NCBI RefSeq assembly: GCF_032118995.1
Contig: NC_092661.1
Coordinates: 5,024,501 to 5,088,500 of the forward strand
Source of the DNA: Asterias amurensis
Taxonomy: Eukaryota; Echinodermata; Asteroidea; Forcipulatida; Asteriidae
DNA: 64,000 nucleotides
Reading direction: 5' to 3'
A program made the position numbers and the translations under genes. The notes beneath the pieces were generated by a model. The model made no database searches. It had not been told where the DNA came from and saw nothing but the letters and a program-made list of their open reading frames with translations. Shown here piece by piece: positions 47,521 to 58,200 of this stretch. The stretch's first letter is position 1. Each line of letters starts with the position of its first letter.

Positions 47521-49172
47521 GACCTAGATTCTTATTCTCAAACGGTCTGAAGCTAATTTCTAAACACCAAGTATCCGATGCAATTATTGCATGCGTCCCC
47601 AGTAATTACTAAACTTCACCCAGTCCTTCCAGATCTAGTGTACAACAGTGGGCCGCGGTGGGGAATATACGAATATATAGCTCTATATATGGGCGTGCCA
47701 TCAGGTCACCCAACAATTAATTTCCATATGCCCCACATGACAAAAATAAAGATAGTTCTCACAAAAAGAAAACAAGAAGAAAAGAAAAAAACGAGGAAAA
47801 TTGTTTTTGTCTTAAAATTAATCGGCTCAAGTTACTGTGACCATCTGCCACAAAGTGTAGACCCCATCTATTTTTATGAAACATGCACGCGTGTAGGGCT
47901 GTAATTGGCTGGGGGTCCTGCGCAGCGTCTACACTCAAGCACATTGCCATTTTTTTAATGAATATGTGATGCATTTGGACCGAAAATGTAACAGAAGAAA
48001 ACTGGTCCCTCTCTGTCCATGATGGAGGAGTCGCAATGAACTCTATGTATTTGTGTACATTGTTGGCATAGTATGAACTTGATTTTACGCACAATTAATA
48101 AACACATGAACTTTCAGCTTTAGTCACACTTTTATTTATGCGTCTTTGTATTACATCGAGTACAGTGTTGGTTCGCAATGGTCAAGTGTGGAAAGTAAGG
48201 GAGGACTGGGTAAAGTTGAATCTTTTACAAGCAGTGATCATTAGTTCGGATACTTATTCGTGTTTAGCAAGAATGCGCGGTACATGAGCCCATTTAAAAA
48301 TGCGCCCAATTTGAAACGCATTATAGATTTTTTTTAACCTAGTGCAGTAGGGGATATCTGTTTGTTTGCTGCTAACATAACTAAGTGAACTAGGTAAAAT
48401 AAAATTACATCCTAAAACTTTTTGACTTGCGGTCAATCCGCATTCCGTGCATGGTCCAGATGCCCCTATCCTTTTTTGGATGCGGTTTTGATTTTTGAAC
48501 ACATTATTACCAAGTTTACAAAGAATGACCAAGTTTGGCCACAACAACTCAGAAAGATACATCAAATTATCACCGAGTATGTTTACATTTAATTCTCTTA
48601 CTTGGGTCGTTAAATAGCACCCCTGCTGGTTTGTGCATGAACCAATTAAGTTCACTGTTTTGAAAAGGACAATACATGAAGATAACCGGTGTGAGTTGCC
48701 AAAAGAAAAAGGATGTTTTACTTTTTAGCTAGCTCTTTCTCAAACTGTTGTGTAAAGTTACTGAACAAATTGAAAGAAAAAATGCAACAGACATTTAATT
48801 CACGCTGACAAAAATTAACATTACTGACTCCTCATTTTATTTTTCAGACAAAACACGACTCTTTAATTACATATTGATTTCATTAAAACAAAAATCAACA
48901 CAAACATCTAAATACAAAATGCTGTATTAATTTGTATTAATCAGAGATTTACAAGCCTCAATGCATTTTAGGAATCATTACCTAGTTAATACAAAATGTT
49001 ATACTTTAAATTTCTATTTTATTCTTCAAGAAAATGCAAGAACCACTCAGATTGGGATGACCAGTCTGCAGCTGCCGTCTAAATAACTAAAGTTATTTCT
49101 CGGTGCAAAAATACAAATGAAGATAAATAAATACAAAATGAATTTACAAGAGGGATTGGTTTTTGTCCGTGG

Positions 49173-49180
<8 letters not shown>
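47521..49180. other. Unannotated region upstream of taxilin
   Basis: Contains a 133-codon minus-strand open frame (48254-48655) with no recognisable similarity; otherwise featureless AT-rich sequence. Confidence 0.5.
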
Positions 49181-49213
<33 letters not shown>

Positions 49214-49224
49214 GGGGGGGGGGG
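49181..49224. repeat. Poly(T)-poly(G) junction
   Basis: About 32 T followed directly by 12 G; in reverse complement this is the C-then-A junction seen at 15702 and 17460. Confidence 0.95.
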
Positions 49225-49374
49225 TCATTCTTGGTTCCAGATAATTGCAAGTATTTTCTTATGAAATTGTAAACATGAATTAAGGCATAGTCTTTATCAG
49301 GCTATGCCTTCTTTCCTCCTTTCTGTGGTAAACTATTTATGTTGGGGTGGGGGCCAGGAATTGCTGAAGGCCAT

Positions 49375-49515
49375 GACGTCTGTTGCCCCTGGTCTTGGCT
49401 ATGGTGCCCCTTCAAAAGTCTCTCAATACTTTACAGGTATTCCAATTCAAGTGCCCTTTGCAATATGCAAATGGCCTTGCCCTCTCAAAGATGAATTTCC
49501 AGGCAAGCACTCGAA
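49375..49515 (+). repeat. Dispersed repeat V
   Basis: Recognised by AAGTGCCCTTTGCAA and GGCCTTGCCCTCTCAAAG. Other copies or fragments: 6228-6313 with 6701-6760, 12424-12560, 21497-21640, 26560-26640, 41905-42065, 44887-45020 and 57297-57435. Nature unknown, non-coding, some on each strand. Confidence 0.7.
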
Positions 49516-50055
49516 ATATATGTGAGGGGCTGAGGGCCACAGGCCCCCCCCCCCACCCCAGCCAGCCTTTATACGCTAAACAACTACCATTGGATTAAGC
49601 CAGGCTACATTCAAGCACTGAACTAAACTGGCACAATCAATTGTTAACTTCATAAATTATGAATATGAGCACTAATCAATTAATTATTATTTACACAGTT
49701 AAATAATTTACATCATAAATTATGTATTATACAAAATCCAAAAAAAGAAAAAGAAACTTTAGCTACATGGATTGAAATTTTTGCATAGCAGAAACAAAAA
49801 TCTAAGGTGTGAGTAAAGTACAATAAAAAAGGAATATTAAACTTTGCATAGTGAAAACAACAAAATTAATGCATAGTGAGGCAACTACATTTATGTATTC
49901 TTTTGTGACCTTTAAAAACAAGGTGTCCATGTTATGTAAAATCCAGGGCTTTCATGGCAGGCAAGACACAACACTGGTCATAAATGTAGGGGAATTTTTT
50001 TAAATTTCCATCCTAATTTCCACGTAAAAGACATAAGTTATAAACCAGGTTTTTA

Positions 50056-50170
50056 AAGTGTCTTGCTTAAGGACACAATTGTCATGGCTGGGGATTCGAA
50101 CCCACACTCTACTGATCAGAAACACCAGAGTTTGAATTCGGTGCTCTTAGCCGCTTGGCCACGACACTTC
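50056..50170 (-). mobile_element. SINE type 1 fragment (tRNA head)
   Basis: Head plus the first part of the body, opposite in orientation to the full copy at 50360. Confidence 0.82.
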
Positions 50171-50359
50171 CACAGGCTATTTTTCAGGCTATTAAGTGAA
50201 CAAAAATCTGATTTTTGTTTCAAAGGGCAATGGGAAAAATACCATGCCTGTTATTTATAACCAGTTTGTCGATGTTTCCCTTTACTGCATATCAAAAAGG
50301 GTACACCAGAAACTATGGTGCAACCCCAATGAAGTGAAATGTTTCAGTGTTATCTGGAA

Positions 50360-50748
50360 GTGTTATGGCCGAGCGGTTAAGAGCACTGAATTCAAACTCT
50401 GGTGTTTCTGATCAGTAGAGTGTGGGTTCGAATCCCCAGCCTTGACACTTGTGTCCTTAAGCAAGACACTTAACCATTGCTTAGTCCCGTCCCTCGGATG
50501 GGAAGTAAAGCCGTTTGTGTTGTGTAAACGATGTAAAAGAACCCAGTGCACTTATCGTAAAGAGAAGGGGTTAGCCCCGGTGTTCCTGGCTGGATTGGCA
50601 GCATATTGTGCCACAGCACCTTGCAAACCATTACATGGTGCTAAGGATTAGGTCTAATATCTCAAACTTCGCCCCACTCCTTTGGCGCTTTGCATCCTTT
50701 GGCAAAAGGTGCGTTATAAATACAGTTATTATCATTATTATTATTATC
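50360..50748 (+). mobile_element. SINE type 1, full length (class II tRNA-derived)
   Basis: The head matches a tRNA with long variable arm, Leu-like: ATGGCCGAGCGGTTAAGAGC as box A and GTGGGTTCGAATCCCC as box B. The body starts GTCCTTAAGCAAGACACTT; the 3' end has ATTATTATT repeats. Confidence 0.88.
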
Positions 50749-50862
50749 TTCCGCTGAGATTTGTAAATACTTTCTGCAGGAAGTCTAGGCTCTGCGGATC
50801 TTTTGTCAGCATGTGATCTCAAAAATCACATGGTCTGTAGATGTAGCACTTGAAAAATCGTA

Positions 50863-51228
50863 TTAAAGTATTTGGGTACTTTTTGTAACACAAAACACAA
50901 TGTCCACAGATTTACATTAAACCTACACCGTTTGATGATAATGATAGTAGAAAGCGTACCTTGAAATATAAGTTGCTGAGGTGCTGTAGTTTTTGAGAAA
51001 TGAGTAAAACAATGTCATGAAAGAACGTTTTTACATGCTTAAATAATTTTAGTCTCATGATCAATGAGACAAATAATGACTTTCATGACACTGTTTTACT
51101 CATTCCTCAAAAACTACCGCATCTCTGCAAGTAATATTTTCAGGGAAGCTTTCTACTATCATTATCTTCAAACTGTGTAAGTTTAGTGTTAATCTGTGGA
51201 CATTGTGTTTTTGTCCCGTTTAGGTAGC
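50863..51228. mobile_element. Family C MITE
   Basis: The left TTAA end and inverted arms are clear; the right end is degraded. Lies between taxilin and CEP57. Confidence 0.8.
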
Positions 51229-51879
51229 ATCGCAACACACAGACGAACAGTTGGACAACAAAAAATAAACATGGAATATTATGTACAATCCACAGTGTAA
51301 TGCAGTAGTACTGTTGAAATTAGTAAGCAAGCAATACATAAACATAGAAGACCTGAGAACAATGACGTTCACTCACAATGCTTGAGATAGTAAGTGGACT
51401 TACCACATGTTCACACAATGTTTTCCCAATTAGAAAATGACCTTTCTCTTGAAGTTAAATCTTTAGAGAACATATTATTATAGCACACAAGAGCTGCAAA
51501 TGGCCTAGCCTTGAGCAATGTGTTTGAGTTCCGTGTTCATTTTTTGTTTCCTTTTTTTTTTTTCCTTTTCTTTCTTTGCGCAGCACTACCTGCCTGAACT
51601 GTACAGTCAATACTGCACTGCACAGAATGGAGCAAGTTTGATCAGGGTACAATCGCCGTCAAGTGGTTAGTTGTGATGTACGAAGCGCATGAGCGCTGAA
51701 ATAAAAGTGCGAACGACTCTAGTCATTTTCTAGCGACCGTATGTGAAAAAGATGACCGTGAACCATACCTCTATGTCGTAAACACATAAAAAGTCCATAC
51801 TCACTCCTTTTCAGCTATTTTAAGAATAACTGGTCCTCTCTGCCTGCAGCACACTGTGATATGACAAATTGCTATTGGT
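51229..51879. other. Unannotated region 3' of CEP57
   Basis: Could include CEP57 3' UTR, but I found no convincing polyadenylation signal on the minus strand here. Confidence 0.5.
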
Positions 51880-52035
51880 AACCAACGATGCGACCAACCT
51901 CAACCAGCTCGAGTGGTTGGTCGCGAATAGTCGACTAGATTGGTCCAACAATCGTTGACTAAACGCGGGTTCGATCAGAGTAAGTCGAACTATGGTTAAC
52001 TATCTGACTATGGTCGTTGATCGAACTTGCTCATG
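51880..52035. mobile_element. Relative of MITE Q, diverged
   Basis: Contains ACCAACC/GGTTGGT inverted motifs and ends near GATCGAACTTGCTCATG, as in MITE Q. Confidence 0.5.
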
Positions 52036-52212
52036 GGTGTGCGTGGCGTGAGCTGTACAGTGTGTACTGACTAAACCAACACCATGAGGGTCATCATGGT
52101 CATTACTACAATGCTCGCGGAAGACAAAATTCACCAAAGACAAGACCCCACTGGTCAGTGGTGGAAGTCATGTTTACTTCGCCGTCGTGATAAAGGCAAA
52201 ACGGTGAGCCAG

Positions 52213-55200
52213 TTAATCCCAACTCACGTCATGTTTACGGAGAGACGTTTGTAGAGTCTTCATGTTCTTCAGCAGACACTGGTTTCTCTGTGAGTGATGG
52301 TCAGGGCTGACCACTTGGATGCCTTTACCTCTGGTCTTCACTGTAGTGATGACTTTAACCTCTCCGTCATTCATGGCTGATGTTGTTGCTGGAGATGGTG
52401 ACCACACTTTGCGCACTGGCTTCGGTCTTGCTGTGTTGACGGTCGTCTTTTTTGTAATCTGTGAAGAATTTTTTTTATAAATTTGTTTTTAAATTACACT
52501 TCTTCACTGAGACAACACTACAAAAATAAAAATAAACTAGGTAAATAAATAGATAAAAACATAATGTGATGCGAACAAGCAAAGTGAGTGGCTTGTTGAC
52601 CTAGGTCATCCTTTAATTTGTTTAGAAGAGCATTTATCAATGCTCCAATGTTGTTACCACCTTTGGTTCTAAAGTTTTGACAATAGAAACAACAAGAAAC
52701 GTGAAATGATGAAACTGAGAAAGAGGGGTTTAAAGTATACTTTATAGTAAAAGTGCCTTGTCATATTTTTTGGGGGTAAATATAAAAGAGATTAAAAGGT
52801 GAAACTTTAAACAAATTGCAACATCTAGGTCCAGGGAGAAGCACAGCTTTTGTTCCCCAGCCTATGAACAGACAGACCCAAAAAACAGACATACATTAAA
52901 AATACAGGACAAAACTAACAGGACAAAACTGACAGGTGTAAGACAGAAAATAAAGCCGTTACGATTATTTCTACGATTAAGCATAGCCTATAAAGCGGCG
53001 GTATCTATCTTTGAGGTACTCATGGCACAGCCACACATTTGAAGAAGAGAATGTTATTACAGTCCCTATTAGGTGAGTCTTGAAGGAAGTTTTAAGCAAG
53101 GCTAGTGATGGGGAAAGTTTAATATGATTTGGGAAGTCATTCCATAATGAAAGGACAGCAGAAGCAAATGATTATTCAACCCGTAGTGTTTTGGCCAGGG
53201 CCAAATTTCACAGAGCTGCTGAAAGGAACACGTTGCCTTGGATCGGTCGAGTTGGTCTATAAAAAGCGTTTGTAACCGTTTTTTATAAAATGCATTATGG
53301 TTGGAAAGATGTTTTAAAAGTAGAATACAATAATCCACACAAATTTGCCTCAAAATTGTGTGGTTTTCCTTTTACTTTGCTGACTAACACGGTCGGCCAT
53401 TTATGGAGTAAAAAATTTGACTCCCATAAATGGCCGACCATGTTAGTCGACGAGGTAAAAGGTAAACCGTGCAATTTCGAGGCATGTTTGTGTGGATCAT
53501 TGTATTCTACTTTTACAACATCTTTCTACCCATTTGCATTTTATTACAAACGGTTAGAAACGCTTTTCAAAGACCAACGCGACCGATCCTAAGAACAAAA
53601 AGTAGCAAAGCACAACAAAATGGTGTTTACCAAAATAAGATTACGAGCCAGGCTACCATGTCTTGTGTTAATCTCTTTTGACTGGTATCCTGCTCATTTC
53701 TGCATTTTTTTGGCTGTAAGCAGCTCTATGAAATTGGGCCCTGGGGTTTTCTTAAAAGATGGTTTTTGTTAGACCATGCAAAGTTTCAAGTCCTACCAAT
53801 CCTCAATCTGTCTTTAGTGCTCACCTTTTGCTTGTGTCTTTTTAGTTTGCTAATCTGGTCCCCTTTGGACTCCATTCTAGCACATATTGCCGATAATTCC
53901 TGCTCTAGATCTTCTTGTAGCCTTTGTTCTGTTGTCTCCTGGATTTGTTTGGTGATTTCTTGATGTTCACTAAAACAAACAAACAAACAAAAAGGAAAAA
54001 AAAATGGATAAAATAGTGTGAAAACACTGTCTGTGATGCAAGTTCTGATGGCATCGCACAGTGCTCATTATTTTTGCAGATCTATGTTCAGTTAATTACG
54101 ATCGTATAGACGATGTGACCTGTGTCATCACATGTTTACAAAAGAGCCACAGAGCCTGGACTTCCTGCAGGCACGATTTGTACACAGCCTAATGGAAGAA
54201 ATCATAAACTCTTATTATGGAGATTGCACTGTCTAATTCTTATCAACTTTTGATATGATGAAAGAGGGCACATCTCAAAACTTGTCCAGCTTTTACTTTC
54301 ATAATTCTTGGATCTGTGTAGACATTATGACACAAAATGTCAACTTTCCCATATGACCTGCGCAGGTATCTAGCCTGCCAGAATACCCAAAGAATGTACA
54401 AGGTCACACTAATTGTAAACAAAGTTCACATGGTCTATAAGCTGCAGTAGTCCAAGCCAATTTTTCTATACCTTCCGCGTGGGTAGTACTTAAAAAGCCA
54501 GACAGTTCTTTTCAGAACTGAGAAGTCACCCGAACATCCGATAAATCTACTTGGCGTACAAATCGTGCCTGCAGGAAGTCCAGGCTCTGTGGCTCTTTTG
54601 TAAACATGTGATGACACAGGTCATTTAAGTAAATACCCACGACACTGGGGTCCAATGATTTTTGTACTGAGATCCTCACATATGAGTTTTTAACATGTTA
54701 AATAAATTCAAAATCAGTTCAATATTTCGGAAGTGATGCATGATTTCCGTACTCACAATGCTAACTGTCCAAACTCATCTTGTAGCCCCAGTAGTAAATC
54801 AGAGAGGTCACTATCGCTACTAGTTACCGATACCGAACGTGACTTGGCCGTCTTAGTCAGACCGCTGTTCGGCCGTCCCTTGGCAGGTGGATTACCGCAA
54901 TACGCAGAATTGTGTGTCTTCATCAGAGCTATTAAGTTCTGCATGTTGACGTTAACATTATGGCTGGGGGTTGTAGCCTGTAGAAATAAACAAATGAAGT
55001 TTGTTAACCCTCCAACTGTATGACCATTTAACTATCAGTCACTGTTTATAAGTGGCAATTTTTAATTTTGGCTGTTCCGCGCATGATATAGTCAGATGAC
55101 CTTGGTTGGCCGCTGTTCAATTGATTTTGTCTTCAGGTTGGTCAGTTAAAGACACTGGACACTATTAGTAATTGTCAAAGAGGACACTATTGGTAATTGT

Positions 55201-58200
55201 CAAAGACTAGCCTTCACAGTTGGTGTATCTCAACATATGCATAAAATAACAAATCTGTGAAAATTTGATTTCAATCGCTGGTCGAAATTGCAAGATAATA
55301 ATGGAAGAAAAAAAACCTTGTCACACGAAGTTGTGTGCTTTCAGATGCTTGATTTTGAGACCTCAAGTTCTAAATCTGAGGTCTCAAAATCAAATTCGTG
55401 GAAAATTACTTCTTCCTCAAATAGTACATTACTTCAGAGGGAGCCGTTTCACACAATGTTTTATACTATCAACCTCTCCCCATTACTCATTACCAAAAAA
55501 GGTTTTACGCTAATAATTATTTTGAGTAATTACCAATAGTGTCCACTGCCTTTAACAGCAGCCAGCCACTAACCCAAATCAACACTACACAGTGAAACTT
55601 TGCACCTTACACGGTTATTGCCTTATTAAATAGGGAAGGTTTTTCCCGCACTGAACAAGGCAACCATACTACTTGGAGAAAATTTTTACCTTACACCGGC
55701 TGGTTTATCTACCAATAGACTGATCCAGTAGGCTCCGCCCACGTCGCAAGTGTGAGCAAGAACACGTGAGCCTCTCCAATGCCTTACTGCACAACTCTGC
55801 CGCGCGCGCCAAGATACGCGCACGCATGTCGGACCTTATTTGTCGGACCTTCGTTGCGTTGTGATTGATAACACGCACAGGGGCGGAGCTTAATGGATCG
55901 GTCTATTGGCAAACAGACCATTGCTCAGGGAGAACACTACACAACTGTTGCCATTGTGAAAGGGGTCCATGATGTCTTGTTCACCCGAGGGGGAAAAAGG
56001 CACCCCAGGCAAAGAGGAGGGTGCCATTTCCCCTCTCGAGGGTGTACAAAACCCACGGACCCCAGTCACAGCGTGCAACAATTGTTTTGTTACACCTTGG
56101 CTACATTATTATTCTATTCCTCTTCTCAAAGTTCTGCTGGCATCTTCAAACATTTTACATACATGTAGTTTCGTACTAAGCGTTGAAAATCGACCAGAGG
56201 TGGAAAAAATCAAGATAAGTACACCGGCTAACATCACTCATGTTACTCGCCGCGCGATACAGCCGTGGTACATGCGTTTTTGTTGCACGTCACATAGTTG
56301 GTTCTCGACCAATCAAACTTCACGGATGTTACCGAAGTATAACACTGAAGTTGGTGAAGAGCCTACCTGTCCAGCAATGAATGGAACATTCTCCATCTTC
56401 AACCGTAGATGTCTGGAGGTGCAGGGAACTCTACGTTGAGATGGCAACTCTATGGTGTGTTTCTTGCTAGACGGTTTGGTCTTCTTCTTCTTGGCTCTCT
56501 TCACCTTGTGCGAAGGATTAGACTCACCCAAAATCTCTTTGCATTTTACTTCAGTCTGCAACTACAAAAGAAAAAAGAAACATTTAAAATAATATTTTAT
56601 TGGGGTCGCATTCTTTTGAGGTCGCATTTTGTATGGATTTCATCATTTGAGTTTGTCATTTTGTGACGCTCCCGGTAAACTGAGTTTATTGATCAAGAGT
56701 GGTCTGGAAAGTAATTGTTTGGCAAAAAGAAGAGTTCAGTTTCTCAGGAAAACAAATGTGGATTTTGCTTTGCTTGTTCAAGACTGAGACTCAAACCTCA
56801 AATTTGCTGATCAGCAACACAAAAAATTGGAACCATTGCACTTGATCGCTCAGCTACAACACACCATGGCCTGATTTCATAAACCTGCCGAGCAGAAAAT
56901 ACTGCTTAGCAAACTTCTTTGCTTAGCAAATATTGAGTGTGGCGCCAGTTGCAACAATGAAAACTTAAGGAAACATTGACTGGTAACCTGTTTTTGCTAA
57001 GCAAGATATTTGTGTGCTTAGCATGCTTACCTGGGCAGCTCTTGACTGCAGTATTTCTCTTTGGTGTCTGCCTTCTTTCAACTTGTGCTCTAAATCTTGA
57101 ATTTTACTCTGTTCAAATTACAATTCAAAACAAAATGCACGTTCATTATGTTTGTAAAGTAATAAAACCTCAAATACGGGTGTAAAATAATATCAAAAGT
57201 AATAACTACATCTATAAAGCACCATATCTAAGAAATTCTCAAAGAGCTTGCGTCTGGTTCTCTTTAACCGTTAACTGCTCAGCCATAACATAAACAGGCC
57301 TGATGCTTTGTGATTGAAAAAGGCAAGGGCACCAAGGCCTTTTCTCTTTGCAAAGGGCACCTCTGTGTGGAAATTGTAAATTTCAATTGGAACATGTTGA
57401 GTATGGGGCAAGCATTACAATGTGCATGCATTGGATGTTTAAAGGAACACGTTGCCTTGGATCGGACGAGTTGGTCGACAAAAAAGCGTTTTTAACCGTT
57501 TGTTATAAAATGCATATGGTTGGAAAGATGTTTTAAAAGTAGAATACAATGATCAACACATATTTGCCTCAGAATTGCGTGGTTTTCCTTTTACTGTGCG
57601 AACTAACACGGCCGGCCATTTATGGGAGTCAACAATTTGACTCCCATAAATGGCCGACCGTGTTAGTCGACGAGGTAAAAGGAAAACCACGCAATTTAGA
57701 GGCATGTTTGTGTGGATCATTGTATTTTACTTTTACAACATCTTTCTACCCATATGCATTTTATAACAAGCGGTTAAAAACGCTTTTCAAAGACAAACTC
57801 GACCGATCCAAGGCAACGTGTTCCTTTAAAGGCAGTGGACACTATTGGTAATTACTCAAAATAATTATAAGCATAAAACCTTTCTTGGTGACGAGGAATG
57901 GGGAGAAGTTGATGGTATAAAACATAGTGAGAAACGTTTCCCTCTGAAGTGCCATAGTTTTCGAGAAAAATGTAATTTTCAACGAATTTGATTTCGAGAC
58001 CTCAGATTTAGAACTTGAGGTCTTGAAATCAACCATCTAAACGCACACAACTTCGTGTGACAAGGTTGTTTTTTCTTTCATAGTTATCTCGCAACTCCGA
58101 CGACCAATCGAGCTCAAATTTTCACAGGTTTGTTATTTTATGTATATGTTGATATACACCAAGTGAGAAGACTGGTCTTTGACAACTACCAACATGACCA

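Noticed and set aside
50360-50450. A real tRNA-Leu gene
   Set aside because: The same head occurs several times with a shared body and ATT tail, which marks a SINE.
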